A stretch of 64,000 bases of DNA from Paraburkholderia tagetis (GCF_022213065.1 NZ_JAKLJA010000032.1:20095-84094), one strand, 5' to 3'; positions 1-8,461 are shown, counted from the stretch's first letter. The notes: generated by a model from the sequence alone, not told the origin. Numbers and translations are program-made.

Positions 1-707
1 AGGCCCTTGAGATTCGGCTCCTGGCGCGCGATGTCCTGCAGCTTCGCGGCGAGGTCGGGGACCGTGCGCTCCTGGAAGCTCGTGATGCGCACATAGGCGT
101 AACCCGGCTGCACGATCTTCGACTTCACGCTCTGCACCTTGATGATGGCGCGCGTGATGGTGAGCGGGAAGGTGCGGTCGTCGGTCTTGCGGAAGATCGT
201 GAGCGTGACCTTCGTGCCCGGGTCGCCGCGCATCTGCTTGACGGCCTGGTCGAGCGTCATGCCGCGCACGGGCTTGTCGTTGATGCGCGTGATCAGGTCG
301 CCCGGACGGATGCCGGCACGAAACGCGGGCGTGTCTTCGATCGGCGAGATCACCTTGATCAGACCGTCTTCCGACGAAATCTCGATGCCGAGGCCCGCGA
401 AGCGGCCCTTGGTTTGCTCCTGGAGCTCTTGATAGTCAGTCTTGTCGAGATACGACGAGTGCGGGTCGAGGCTCGACACCATGCCCTTGATGGCGGCGGT
501 GAGGAGTTTCTTGTCGTCGACCGGCGTGACGTACTCATGCTTGATTTGACCGAACACTTCGGCGAAGAGCCGGAGCTGGTCGAGCGGCAGCGGCTCGATC
601 ACGGTTTGCTGGGTTTGCTGCGCCGAGGCGGAAATCTGCAGAGTGGCAAATACGCCGGTCGCGAGGCCAGCGGCGATCAGGCCGATGTTTTTGAGGTTCT
701 TTCGCAT
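1..707 (-). CDS. S41 family C-terminal processing protease (N-terminal part, cut by window edge)
   Basis: Only the first ~235 residues are present; the gene runs off the left edge. The start MRKNLKNIGLIAAGLATG is a signal peptide or N-terminal anchor, so the protein is exported to the periplasm. A PDZ domain occupies about residues 95-170 (GRFAGLGIEIS, then DTPAFRAGIRPGDLI), the part that in CtpA/Prc proteases recognises substrate C-termini. The catalytic Ser/Lys dyad of the S41 family would lie beyond the edge and cannot be checked. It sits downstream of gpmA on the same strand, separated by a repeat-rich gap. Confidence 0.9.
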   Translation of the reverse strand, partial: MRKNLKNIGLIAAGLATGVFATLQISASAQQTQQTVIEPLPLDQLRLFAEVFGQIKHEYVTPVDDKKLLTAAIKGMVSSLDPHSSYLDKTDYQELQEQTKGRFAGLGIEISSEDGLIKVISPIEDTPAFRAGIRPGDLITRINDKPVRGMTLDQAVKQMRGDPGTKVTLTIFRKTDDRTFPLTITRAIIKVQSVKSKIVQPGYAYVRITSFQERTVPDLAAKLQDIARQEPNLKG

Positions 708-936
708 AGAGATTGTTGCGTGCGGTCGAAAGGCGCGTGGCAGCGTCTAATGGAAAAGCGACGGACAAGTATAACTGCACACTTGGCCGCTCTGTGTATA
801 AGGCGCGATCGATCCTGATGGACGAAGTGCCCATGAAGGCGAAACGAAGTGCGGCGCAGGGACGAACGTTGCGGGTTCGACAGTCCGGACCCGGCGGGGT
901 TCGCACGTTGCGTGCCGCAAAGCCTTGCTGGGCATG

Positions 937-1035
937 GGGCTGGCGCGAAGCTGACGGGGCGCGGGCTGCAGGCTGGCGGTGAGCTGACTGCGAGCTGGCC
1001 GCAAATTGGCAGCGAGTTGACCGTGCGTTGACTGA
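937..1035. repeat. Degenerate 11-bp tandem repeat array
   Basis: Units begin at 937, 948, (959 degenerate), 970, 981, 992, 1003, 1014 and 1025. Examples are gggctggcgcg, aagctgacggg, aggctggcggt, gagctgactgc, gagctggccgc and gagttgaccgt. The approximate consensus is gagctggccgc. The units drift but keep the 11-base register over ~100 bases. Function unknown. Confidence 0.65.
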
Positions 1036-1062
1036 TTTGTCAGCGAAGGTGGAGGCGCGGAA

Positions 1063-1090
1063 GGATTTACGCGTTTGGATTTACGCGTTT
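1063..1090. repeat. Exact 14-bp tandem duplication
   Basis: ggatttacgcgttt occurs at 1063-1076 and again immediately at 1077-1090. No function is apparent; it could be replication slippage. Confidence 0.85.
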
Positions 1091-1201
1091 GAAGCGCGAT
1101 CGAGGTGTGGTGGCGTGGCTGCGGAGGCCCGGCGAGCGGACCGCCGGCCCCACGCGACTGCGCGGGGCGGCGGTTCTGATGCAACACGGACGAGGAAAGG
1201 C

Positions 1202-1951
1202 TTAGCCCGCCTTCTTGCCCTGGCTCGCGACGGCGGCCGCGGCCTGCGCGATGGCTTCGGCGTCGCCCAGATAGTAGTGCTTGATGGGCTTGAGGTTCTC
1301 GTCCAGTTCATAGACGAGCGGCACGCCGTTCGGGATGTTCAGGCCGACGATGTCCGAGTCCGAGATGCCGTCGAGATACTTCACGAGCGCGCGGATCGAG
1401 TTGCCGTGCGCGGCGATCACGACCTTCTTGCCTGCCTTGATGGCCGGCGCAATCGATTCGTTCCAGAGCGGCAGCACGCGCGCCACCGTGTCCTTCAGGC
1501 ACTCGGTGAGCGGCAGCGCTTCGCGCGGCACCTTCGCATAGCGCGGATCGTCGTAGGCCGTGCGCGAGTCGGTGGGCTCGAGCGCGGGCGGCGGCGTGTC
1601 GTAGCTGCGGCGCCAGACCAGCACTTGCTCGTCGCCGTATTTCGCGGCCGTTTCCGCCTTGTTCAGGCCCGAAAGCGCACCGTAGTGACGCTCGTTCAGG
1701 CGCCACGAGTGGACCACGGGCAGGTACATCTGGTCCATCTGGTCCTGCACGTGCCAGAGCGTGCGGATCGCGCGCTTGAGCACCGACGTGTAGGCGATGT
1801 CGAACGAATAGCCTGACTCCTTGAGCAACTGGCCGGCCTGCTGGGCCTCGCGGTTGCCCTGTTCGGTCAGGTCGACATCGACCCAGCCGGTGAAGCGGTT
1901 TTCCTTGTTCCACGTCGATTCGCCGTGGCGGATGAGTACGAGTTTGAACAT
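1202..1951 (-). CDS. gpmA: 2,3-bisphosphoglycerate-dependent phosphoglycerate mutase
   Basis: Cytoplasmic glycolytic enzyme that interconverts 3- and 2-phosphoglycerate through a phosphohistidine. The 249-residue product has the usual family length (about 250). The N-terminal LIRHGESTWN carries the phosphorylated histidine, RFTGWVDVDLTEQG is the conserved following stretch, RLNERHYGALSG carries the catalytic Glu, and VVIAAHGNSIRAL carries the second histidine. Lysine-rich C-terminus (SQGKKAG). It is divergent from the rhodanese gene, with ~235 bases between them for both promoters. Confidence 0.97.
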   Translation of the reverse strand: MFKLVLIRHGESTWNKENRFTGWVDVDLTEQGNREAQQAGQLLKESGYSFDIAYTSVLKRAIRTLWHVQDQMDQMYLPVVHSWRLNERHYGALSGLNKAETAAKYGDEQVLVWRRSYDTPPPALEPTDSRTAYDDPRYAKVPREALPLTECLKDTVARVLPLWNESIAPAIKAGKKVVIAAHGNSIRALVKYLDGISDSDIVGLNIPNGVPLVYELDENLKPIKHYYLGDAEAIAQAAAAVASQGKKAG

Positions 1952-2187
1952 GAAGATGACGGTCGGTAGTGATGGAAGCGGTAATCGGGGCCGGGTGCGT
2001 CTGGGTAGATCCTGTGGCGCGAAGATCAGGCGGCAGCCTCGCGATGGCGGTCCGGCCCCGTGGGTCGCATACCAGGTTGCATACCCGGGCTTGGGGGCGG
2101 CAACCTTGCGACAAACGGTTATTTTATAATGAGCGGATTGCCTGAATCAGTTTCCTCCCGATTTCTCTTTTTCCCGGCGGATCATCC

Positions 2188-2613
2188 GTGACGTTCTTTA
2201 CTAATTACATCAACCTTGTACTCATCGCGATCGTCCTCATCTCGGGAGGGTTGCTTCTGTGGCCGACGCTCAAGCGCGGCGGGCGCGGCGGCATTTCCGC
2301 TGCCGAGGCGACGCAGCTCATCAACCGCCGCAACGCGGTGGTGATCGATCTGCGTTCCGCGGCCGACTTCGCGAAGGGCCACCTGCCCGCCGCCCGTCAT
2401 CTGGAGTTCGGCGAGTTGCAGGCCAAGGTTGGCCAGCTCGTGAAGAACAAGAGCAACCCGGTATTGCTGGTCTGCCAGACGGGCCAGCAGTCGCACAAGG
2501 CGCAGCGCCTCGTGAAGGATGCCGGTTTTGCCGAAGTCCACGTGCTGGACGGCGGCGTCAACGCCTGGCAGCAGGCCGGCATGCCGGTCGTGAAACAAGG
2601 AGCTTCGAAGTGA
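2188..2613 (+). CDS. Membrane-anchored rhodanese-domain protein
   Basis: 141 residues starting at GTG. One N-terminal membrane helix (about residues 5-27) is followed by a single rhodanese domain. The active-site loop LVCQTGQQSHKA holds the sulfur-accepting cysteine, so it is a plausible sulfurtransferase, but the physiological acceptor is unknown. Its stop codon overlaps the GTG start of grxC (GTGA), indicating translational coupling. The rhodanese / glutaredoxin / secB order suggests a thiol and protein-export housekeeping unit. Confidence 0.9.
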   Translation: MTFFTNYINLVLIAIVLISGGLLLWPTLKRGGRGGISAAEATQLINRRNAVVIDLRSAADFAKGHLPAARHLEFGELQAKVGQLVKNKSNPVLLVCQTGQQSHKAQRLVKDAGFAEVHVLDGGVNAWQQAGMPVVKQGASK

Positions 2614-2873
2614 ACAAGGTGGTCATGTACAGCACCCAGGTGTGCCCGTATTGCCAGATGGCCGAGCGTCTTTTAAAGTCGCGCGGCGTCGACCATATCG
2701 AGAAGGTGCTGATCGACCGGGACCCGGCGCGTCGCGAGGAAATGATGACGCGCACCGGTCGCCGGACCGTGCCGCAGGTTTTCATCGGCGAGACGCACGT
2801 GGGCGGCTACGATGACCTCTCCGCGCTCGATCGTGCCGGTGGCTTGATGCCGCTGCTCGAAGCCGCGGCCTGA
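2610..2873 (+). CDS. grxC: Glutaredoxin 3
   Basis: 87-residue class I glutaredoxin. VNKVVMYSTQVCPYCQMAE carries the redox CPYC motif, and TVPQVFIGETHVGGYDDL is the glutathione-binding cis-proline and GG region. It reduces disulfides and mixed disulfides in the cytoplasm at the expense of glutathione. The GTG start overlaps the rhodanese stop codon, so translation is probably coupled. Length and motifs are standard. Confidence 0.95.
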   Translation: MNKVVMYSTQVCPYCQMAERLLKSRGVDHIEKVLIDRDPARREEMMTRTGRRTVPQVFIGETHVGGYDDLSALDRAGGLMPLLEAAA

Positions 2874-2911
2874 CGCTGTTTTAAACGGCGTGTCACCGCG
2901 CCGCAGTTTTT

Positions 2912-2944
2912 CGCCCGCGCGAGCCGGTAAGGCTTGCGCGGGCG
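2912..2944. terminator. Hairpin between grxC and secB
   Basis: 14-bp stem: cgcccgcgcgagcc (2912-2925) pairs with ggcttgcgcgggcg (2931-2944) with one G-U pair and a 5-base loop. No T-run follows on the plus strand, though a T-run precedes it. Possible weak terminator or RNA-stabilising structure. Confidence 0.45.
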
Positions 2945-3052
2945 CGTTGTCGTCTGTTGCTGCTCATTGCGGCTGCACCGCGTTGCCTCGACATTGCGAG
3001 ACGGCACGATACTGTGCGGTTGCAACTCAATTTAATCAGGAAGCCAAACACC

Positions 3053-3520
3053 ATGTCTGACGAGAACAACCAGCCGTTCTTCAACATCCAGCGCATCTAT
3101 CTCAAGGACCTGTCGCTCGAGCAGCCGAATTCGCCGGCCATCTTCCTCGAGCAGGACATGCCTTCGGTGGAAGTGGAAGTCGACGTGAAGGCCGAGCGTC
3201 TCGCTGAATCGGTGTTCGAGATTCTCGTGACCGGCACGGTTACCGCCAAGATCAAGGACAAGGTCGCGTTCCTGATCGAAGCCAAGCAAGCGGGCATTTT
3301 CGACATCCGCAACATCCCGGCCGAACAGGTCGACCCGCTCGTCGGCATCGCCTGCCCGACCATCCTGTTCCCGTACCTGCGCTCGAACATTGCGGACGCC
3401 ATCACGCGCGCAGGCTTCCCGCCGATCCACCTGGCCGAAATCAACTTCCAGGCGCTCTACGAGCAACGTCTGCAGCAAATCGCGCAGCAGCAGGAAGGCG
3501 CGAGCAACGCCACGCATTGA
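3053..3520 (+). CDS. secB: Protein-export chaperone SecB
   Basis: 155-residue acidic cytoplasmic chaperone that keeps preproteins unfolded and passes them to SecA. The start MSDENNQPFFNIQRIYLKDL and the LEQPNSPAIF segment are characteristic of SecB, as is the IACPTILFPYLR stretch. I chose the ATG at 3053 because homology begins there; upstream in-frame codons encode no SecB sequence. It lies directly upstream of gpsA, a common proteobacterial arrangement. Confidence 0.97.
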   Translation: MSDENNQPFFNIQRIYLKDLSLEQPNSPAIFLEQDMPSVEVEVDVKAERLAESVFEILVTGTVTAKIKDKVAFLIEAKQAGIFDIRNIPAEQVDPLVGIACPTILFPYLRSNIADAITRAGFPPIHLAEINFQALYEQRLQQIAQQQEGASNATH

Positions 3521-3559
3521 TTGAGCGCTGAAACGAAACCACCGGTGCGGAGTACTGGA

Positions 3560-4558
3560 ATGAAAGTCGCCGTTCTCGGCGCCGGAGCGTGGGGCACCGC
3601 GCTGGCAGGGCACCTGGCCCAGGCGCATGACACGGTGTTGTGGGCGCGCGATGCCGCGCTCGTCAACGCAATGCGTCAGACGCACGAGAACGCTCGCTAT
3701 CTCGCGGGCGTCTCGCTGCCGAAAAAACTCCGCTACGAAACGGATCTTGCCGTCGCGCTCGACCATGCGTCGGACGAGGCGGATCTCGTCGTGCTCGGCA
3801 CGCCCGTGGCAGGCCTGCGCGATATGCTGCGCACCATGCGCGGCATGAATCGCACGCCCGCGCACTTCGTGTGGCTTTGCAAGGGCTTCGAGGCCGACTC
3901 GCAGCGCATGCCGCATCAGGTCGTGGCGGCCGAGTTGCCCGGGCATAAAAGCAACGGCGTGCTCTCGGGGCCGAGCTTCGCACGCGAGGTGGCCGAAGGG
4001 CTGCCCGTAGCGCTCACCATTGCGAGCGCTTCGGCCGACTGCCGCGAGCGCACGCTCGCCGCCTTCCATCACCGTGCGATGCGCATCTATACCGGCGACG
4101 ACGTCGTGGGCGTGGAAGTGGGCGGCGCGGTCAAGAACGTGCTCGCGATCGCGACCGGCATCTCCGACGGCCTCGGCCTCGGCCTGAACGCGCGCGCCGC
4201 GCTCATCACGCGCGGCCTCGCGGAGATGACGCGCCTTGGCGTGACGCTCGGCGGGCGCGCGGAAACCTTCACGGGTCTCACGGGTCTGGGCGATCTCATC
4301 CTCACCGCGACGGGCGACCTCTCGCGCAACCGCACCGTGGGCAAGCAGCTTGCGAGCGGACGCACGCTCGACGATATCCTCGGTGCGCTCGGCCATGTGG
4401 CCGAAGGCGTGCGCTGCGCGCGCGCCGTGCTCGCCATCGCGCGCGCGCACAATATCGAAATGCCGATCACCCAGGCGGTATGCGCCGTGCTGTTCGATGG
4501 CGTGGCTTCGCGCGATGCCGTGAGCGCCCTGCTCAGGCGCGACGCGAAGGCGGAGTAG
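3560..4558 (+). CDS. gpsA: Glycerol-3-phosphate dehydrogenase [NAD(P)+]
   Basis: 332 residues. Reduces dihydroxyacetone phosphate to sn-glycerol-3-phosphate, the backbone for phospholipids. MKVAVLGAGAWGTALA is the GxGxxG dinucleotide-binding start, LSGPSFAREVAEGLP is the conserved substrate region, and VGGAVKNVLAIATG includes the catalytic lysine. The frame is open from a TTG at 3521, but the ATG at 3560 has a ggag site 7 bases upstream and begins exactly at the conserved fold, so it is preferred. Confidence 0.95.
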   Translation: MKVAVLGAGAWGTALAGHLAQAHDTVLWARDAALVNAMRQTHENARYLAGVSLPKKLRYETDLAVALDHASDEADLVVLGTPVAGLRDMLRTMRGMNRTPAHFVWLCKGFEADSQRMPHQVVAAELPGHKSNGVLSGPSFAREVAEGLPVALTIASASADCRERTLAAFHHRAMRIYTGDDVVGVEVGGAVKNVLAIATGISDGLGLGLNARAALITRGLAEMTRLGVTLGGRAETFTGLTGLGDLILTATGDLSRNRTVGKQLASGRTLDDILGALGHVAEGVRCARAVLAIARAHNIEMPITQAVCAVLFDGVASRDAVSALLRRDAKAE

Positions 4559-4566
4559 GCTCCAAG

Positions 4567-4586
4567 GCGCCAACTCCGGATCGCAA
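4567..4586 (+). repeat. Dispersed repeat copy (matches 35025-35044)
   Basis: gcgccaactccggatcgcaa is identical to a 20-base stretch at 35025-35044 upstream of maiA. Here it lies just before the ribosome-binding site (aaggagg) of the macro-domain gene. Confidence 0.8.
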
Positions 4587-4597
4587 GGAGGACCGTC

Positions 4598-5128
4598 ATG
4601 CTCACCATTGGAAATTGCTGCATCGAAGCGCAGGTCGTCGACATCACGACGCTGCACGTCGACGCCATCGTGAACGCCGCGAACACATCGCTGCTTGGCG
4701 GAGGCGGCGTGGACGGCGCGATCCATCGCGCGGCGGGGCCGGACCTGCTGCGCGAATGCGAGACGCTCCACGGCTGCCCGACTGGCGACGCCAAGGTCAC
4801 CGCCGGCTACCGGCTTCCCGCGAAACACGTGATTCATACCGTTGGGCCCGTCTGGAACGGCGGCGCGCGCGACGAGGCGTCGCTGCTTGCATCGTGCTAC
4901 CGGCGCTCGCTCGAATGCGCGCGCGAGGCCGGCGTGAAGAGCATTGCGTTTCCGGCGATCAGTTGCGGCGTTTATCGTTTTCCGCCCGATGAGGCCGTGA
5001 AGATTGCGGTGCGGACCGTGATCGACGCGCTGAGTGCCGATCCGTCGCTCGAACGAGTCGTGTTCGCCTGCTTCGACGAGGCGATGCTCGCGCGCTACGA
5101 GCGCGAGCTGGGTGCGAACCGAGCTTGA
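4598..5128 (+). CDS. Macro-domain protein, probable O-acetyl-ADP-ribose deacetylase
   Basis: 176 residues forming a single macro domain. DAIVNAANTSLLGGGGVDGA is the ADP-ribose-binding signature including the catalytic Asn/Asp region, and AFPAISCGVYRFP is the second conserved loop. YmdB/MacroD-type relatives hydrolyse O-acetyl-ADP-ribose and remove ADP-ribose from proteins. A strong ribosome-binding site (aaggagg) precedes the ATG. No ADP-ribosyltransferase, toxin or NAD-metabolic partner is adjacent, so the substrate is not indicated by context. Convergent with trmL, only 7 bases away. Confidence 0.9.
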   Translation: MLTIGNCCIEAQVVDITTLHVDAIVNAANTSLLGGGGVDGAIHRAAGPDLLRECETLHGCPTGDAKVTAGYRLPAKHVIHTVGPVWNGGARDEASLLASCYRRSLECAREAGVKSIAFPAISCGVYRFPPDEAVKIAVRTVIDALSADPSLERVVFACFDEAMLARYERELGANRA

Positions 5129-5135
5129 TTTAACT

Positions 5136-5606
5136 TCACTCGCCGCCTTCGAAGCCCGCCTGCCGCCACGCCTCGAACGCCACCACCGCCACGGTGTTCG
5201 ACAGATTCAGGCTGCGGTTGCCCGGCCGCATCGGCAGACGCACACGCTGTTCGGGCGTGAAACGCTCGAGCACGGCGTCGGGCAGCCCGCGCGTCTCCGC
5301 ACCGAATACGAACCAGTCGCCCGGCAAGAACGCGTGATCGTGAAAGCGTCCCGAGCCGCGTGTCGTGAACGCGAACATGCGTGATGGATCGGGCGTTTCG
5401 GTGGCAATGAACGCATCCCAGTTGCGATGCACGTGCATTTGCGCGTATTCGTGATAGTCGAGGCCTGCGCGACGCATTTTTGCGTCGTCGAGCGGGAAGC
5501 CGAGCGGTTCGATCAAATGCAGCCGCGCGCCGGTGTTCGCGCACAGGCGGATCACGTTGCCGGTGTTCGGCGGGATTTCGGGTTCGACGAGAACGACGTT
5601 GAACAT
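5136..5606 (-). CDS. trmL: tRNA (cytidine(34)-2'-O)-methyltransferase
   Basis: 156-residue SPOUT-class methyltransferase that modifies the ribose of the wobble base in tRNA-Leu isoacceptors. The N-terminal PEIPPNTGNVIRLCANTG, the central FVFGAETRGLP, and LPMRPGNRSLNLSN with the following VAVVAFEAW form the trefoil-knot SAM site. Full length for the family (about 155). It lies downstream of the comF-like gene on the same strand with a 55-base gap. Confidence 0.95.
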   Translation of the reverse strand: MFNVVLVEPEIPPNTGNVIRLCANTGARLHLIEPLGFPLDDAKMRRAGLDYHEYAQMHVHRNWDAFIATETPDPSRMFAFTTRGSGRFHDHAFLPGDWFVFGAETRGLPDAVLERFTPEQRVRLPMRPGNRSLNLSNTVAVVAFEAWRQAGFEGGE

Positions 5607-5661
5607 GGCGATGAAAGTCTTGAAAAGGGCGATAAAAACGATAAAAGCGCGAAAGCGGCGT

Positions 5662-6624
5662 TCAATCCTTCGGTGTGCGCAACGCCACGAAATTCGTCAC
5701 GCGGCGCGCGCCCGCTGCCTTTAGCGTGTGCGCGAGTGCATCGAGCGTCGCGCCCGAAGTCATCACGTCGTCGACGACACCTACATGCAGGCCGCAAAGC
5801 CCATGGCTCGCACGCATGAGCGCGAACGCCTGGCCCACGTTGCGGCGGCGCGTCTCGCGGTCGAGCTTCGATTGCGCCGCCGTATGCAACGTGCGGCGCA
5901 CCAGCGTGGCGTCGGCGCGCGTGCCGAGCGCGCGGGCGAGCGGTCGCGCGATCTCCCACGCCTGGTTGTAGCCGCGCTCAATCAGACGTTCGCGCGAGAG
6001 CGGCACCGGCACGATGAGACCTGGCGCGTCGGCGGTGTCGAGAACGTCGGCGGCCGCATGCGCGAGACGCCGTGCAAACTCCTCACCGAGCGCGAGCCGC
6101 GCGCGAAACTTCAGGCCGAGCGCGAGCGCATCGAGCGGCGCGCGATAGTCCGCAAGTGCGAGCGTCGCGTCGAAAGCAGGTGGCGCTTTCACGCAAGCGT
6201 CACATCGGTAGCGATCGCCCGCATGCGTGTGCCGCATTGAGCGACGCATGCCTGGGAGCGGCAGTGCGCAAACCGTGCAGCGCAGACGCGCTTCGTTCCA
6301 GTACGCGGCATCGCAAGCCGCGCACAACACGGCGCGCTCGTTACTGCGCACGTCGCGGGCCACACTGTTGACCGCCTCGCGAGTTCTGCGCGACAAATTG
6401 CCGCATAATGGGCACAGATCAGGCAGCCCGAACTGGGCAAGCCGCGGCCAATGCGCTTGCACACTCTGCCGGATGCGCGCCATTGCGTGCCTCGCGTGCG
6501 TCGTGTGCATTGCGTGCCGTATTGCCTGCGCTTTCGCCACGGTTTGTTCCGCGAGGCGAGCGCGTCGCAAGGCGGGCGACTGGCTTGACGGCGAAGTGGG
6601 GGGCGGTGCGGGCTGCTGCGGCAT
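5662..6624 (-). CDS. ComF family phosphoribosyltransferase-like protein
   Basis: The core has an N-terminal zinc-ribbon region (CPLCG, CAAC, CTVC, CDAC cysteine pairs) and a C-terminal phosphoribosyltransferase fold with the PRPP loop VGVVDDVMTSGATL. ComF/GntX relatives are linked to DNA uptake or use of DNA as nutrient, but enzymatic activity is generally unproven. The start is uncertain: ATG at 6624 gives 320 residues, while ATG at 6483 (MARIRQSV) gives 273, nearer the usual 230-270. The N-terminal extension is low-complexity Pro/Ser. Divergent from the methyltransferase gene at 6715. Confidence 0.85.
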   Translation of the reverse strand: MPQQPAPPPTSPSSQSPALRRARLAEQTVAKAQAIRHAMHTTHARHAMARIRQSVQAHWPRLAQFGLPDLCPLCGNLSRRTREAVNSVARDVRSNERAVLCAACDAAYWNEARLRCTVCALPLPGMRRSMRHTHAGDRYRCDACVKAPPAFDATLALADYRAPLDALALGLKFRARLALGEEFARRLAHAAADVLDTADAPGLIVPVPLSRERLIERGYNQAWEIARPLARALGTRADATLVRRTLHTAAQSKLDRETRRRNVGQAFALMRASHGLCGLHVGVVDDVMTSGATLDALAHTLKAAGARRVTNFVALRTPKD

Positions 6625-6714
6625 CGAAGGACGGCCCGAACCCGATTCGGGACTCGCGACTGAAAGGATAGGAGTGAGCGAGTATACTTCGCAGACTTCG
6701 CCAATACGACCGAC

Positions 6715-7719
6715 ATGTCTCCGTCTCACCCCAGACCCGGCCGTCCGGCCTACGATTCGCGCTATCTGCGACGAATATTCGACCGTCGCGCGGCGACGTT
6801 CGACGAAGTCGCGTTCCTGCCGCGCGAAATCTCCCAACGCATGCGCGAGCGCCTCGAGTACATCAAGGTGAGTCCTGCGAGCGTGCTCGACATGGGCTGC
6901 GGACCCGGCGACGACCTTCCCGGTTTGCGCGAACGCTTTCCCGAAGCGCCCGTGTTCGGTGCTGATCTCTCTTTCGCCATGCTCGAGCGCGCTCGCGCAC
7001 ACGACGCCGGCGACACGAGCTGGCGGCGCTTTCTTCCCGCGTCGATTGGCCGCGCGCTCGGCGCACGCGGCCCGCGTTTCGCGCAAGCCGACTTCGCCGC
7101 GTTGCCGTTTGCACACGGCGCGTTCGATATGCTCTGGTCGAATCTCGCCTTGCATTGGCATCCGCGTCCCGACCTCGTGTTCGGCGAGTGGCAGCGCGTG
7201 CTCAAGGTGAACGGCCTGCTCATGTTCAGCACGCTCGGTCCCGACACGCTCAAGGAACTGCGCGGCGCCTGGGCCGAAGTCGAAGCGGCGCACGGCGTGC
7301 CCACGCGGCCTCACGTGATCGATTTCGTCGACATGCACGATCTCGGCGACATGCTCGTCGAGAACGGCTTCGAGATACCGGTGATGGACCAGGAGACGCT
7401 CACCGTCACCTACAAGACGCCCGAGAAACTGCTCGCCGATGTGCGCCGCTGGGGCGCTTATCCGTTTAGCCGCGCATTCGCGGGCGAAGGCCATGAAGGC
7501 GATCAGGCCGAAGGCCTCGCATCGCGACGCCTCAATCGCGCACTCGTGGCTGCGCTGGAGGCACGCCGTTTGAAGGACGGGCCCAACGCGGGTACGATTG
7601 GGCTCACCTTCGAAATCATCTACGGGCACGCATGGAAGGCCGTGCCGCGCACGACAGCGGAAGGTCACGGCATCGTGCGCATCGAAGATATCGGGCGCGG
7701 TCCGACCAGGAATCGCTAA
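6715..7719 (+). CDS. Class I SAM-dependent methyltransferase (BioC / NDUFAF5-like)
   Basis: 334 residues. VLDMGCGPGDDLP is the SAM-binding motif I, FGADLSFAML gives the acidic residue after strand 2, and MLWSNLALHWH is motif-IV-like. The arrangement resembles BioC (malonyl-ACP O-methyltransferase) and the NDUFAF5 family. The RRIFDRRAATFDEVAFLPREI region is typical of the NDUFAF5-like branch. Substrate not determinable from sequence; no biotin genes are nearby, so bioC is not assigned. Confidence 0.85.
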   Translation: MSPSHPRPGRPAYDSRYLRRIFDRRAATFDEVAFLPREISQRMRERLEYIKVSPASVLDMGCGPGDDLPGLRERFPEAPVFGADLSFAMLERARAHDAGDTSWRRFLPASIGRALGARGPRFAQADFAALPFAHGAFDMLWSNLALHWHPRPDLVFGEWQRVLKVNGLLMFSTLGPDTLKELRGAWAEVEAAHGVPTRPHVIDFVDMHDLGDMLVENGFEIPVMDQETLTVTYKTPEKLLADVRRWGAYPFSRAFAGEGHEGDQAEGLASRRLNRALVAALEARRLKDGPNAGTIGLTFEIIYGHAWKAVPRTTAEGHGIVRIEDIGRGPTRNR

Positions 7720-7835
7720 CGTGGTAAGGGGGCTTTCGTTATGCCTGAAATTAGCACCGGAAAAGCCCTCGAAAAATTCTGGGAAAATGGCTGAAAGTCC
7801 CGCCAGTACTGGGTTTGCGGTAGATCGTGGCTTGC

Positions 7836-7864
7836 TTGTGAGTGCTTGAGATCGCGCCTATAAT
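7836..7864 (+). promoter_or_regulatory. Predicted sigma-70 promoter of the cox locus
   Basis: TTGTGA (7836-7841), a 17-base spacer and a perfect TATAAT (7859-7864). It lies ~120 bases upstream of the DUF2244 gene and is the only good promoter seen before coxB. Expected transcription start near 7871. Confidence 0.65.
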
Positions 7865-7984
7865 GCGTCGGTTGCTGTATGGATTGCCGTCCCCAAATCC
7901 GATGCAGCAAGTCCAGATCTCCCGCAGTTGTGTAAGGCGTAAAGCGGCGATAGTCTGCGAATGTTGTAGTGGGGGAGGCGGGCA

Positions 7985-8461
7985 ATGCAGACATCTGATC
8001 TGCTGGCGAGTCCGGAGCCGGTCCTGAAGGACTGGGTCATGAAGCGCAACTGTTCGGTTTCGCCCAGGCAATTCGTTTTGTTCTATGTATCGCTGGCGCT
8101 GGTATCCATCGCGATCGCCGTTCTGTTGTTGATCCGCGGCGCCTGGCTGGTATTGCCGTTCACCGGCATCGATCTGTTGGTAGCAGGTGGCGCGTTTTTG
8201 GTGTATGCGCGCCATGCTGTCGATTACGAACGTATCAGGCTTTATCCGAACCGGCTGGTGATTGAGCAGATGAGCGCCGAAGCGCTCACACAGTTCGAAT
8301 TCAATCCCCGCTGGGTCCGGGTCGAACCGGGCGCGACCCCACGCGATCCGGTACGTCTCGTGTCCCGTGGCCAGGCGGTCGCTGTCGGGTTGCATTTGCC
8401 GCAGTATCGGCGTGCGCAGTTCGCGCTGGAACTGCGCACGTGGCTCGCGCGCGCCGCTTGA
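7985..8461 (+). CDS. DUF2244 family integral membrane protein
   Basis: 158 residues with two membrane helices (about 31-52 and 55-78: FVLFYVSLALVSIAIAVLLL, then LVLPFTGIDLLVAGGAFLVY) and a soluble C-terminal part (IRLYPNRLVIEQ, RWVRVEP). This matches the DUF2244 family, often found next to cytochrome oxidase genes in beta-proteobacteria. The position, first in the cox transcription unit after a strong promoter, suggests a role in oxidase assembly or stability, but no biochemical function is established. Confidence 0.85.
   Translation: MQTSDLLASPEPVLKDWVMKRNCSVSPRQFVLFYVSLALVSIAIAVLLLIRGAWLVLPFTGIDLLVAGGAFLVYARHAVDYERIRLYPNRLVIEQMSAEALTQFEFNPRWVRVEPGATPRDPVRLVSRGQAVAVGLHLPQYRRAQFALELRTWLARAA

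Larger units (their letters stand above)
708..1201. other. Intergenic region with 11-bp and 14-bp tandem repeats
   Basis: About 490 bases between the protease gene and gpmA, both on the minus strand. I see no convincing gene; the open frames across it are GC-rich shadows without family features. It contains a degenerate 11-bp tandem array (about 937-1035) and an exact 14-bp duplication (1063-1090), listed separately. The protease promoter should lie near 720-840 but no clear -35/-10 pair was found. Confidence 0.6.

Noticed and set aside
1028..1816. 262-codon plus-strand frame across the repeat region and gpmA
   Set aside because: Antisense of gpmA and intergenic repeats; no recognisable protein.
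3032..4837. 601-codon minus-strand frame across secB, gpsA and the macro-domain gene
   Set aside because: Shadow of three well-supported plus-strand genes; no family features.
6625..7668. Long N-terminal extension of the ComF-like frame (668 codons in all)
   Set aside because: It runs antisense through the methyltransferase gene; ComF similarity is confined to the last ~270 residues.
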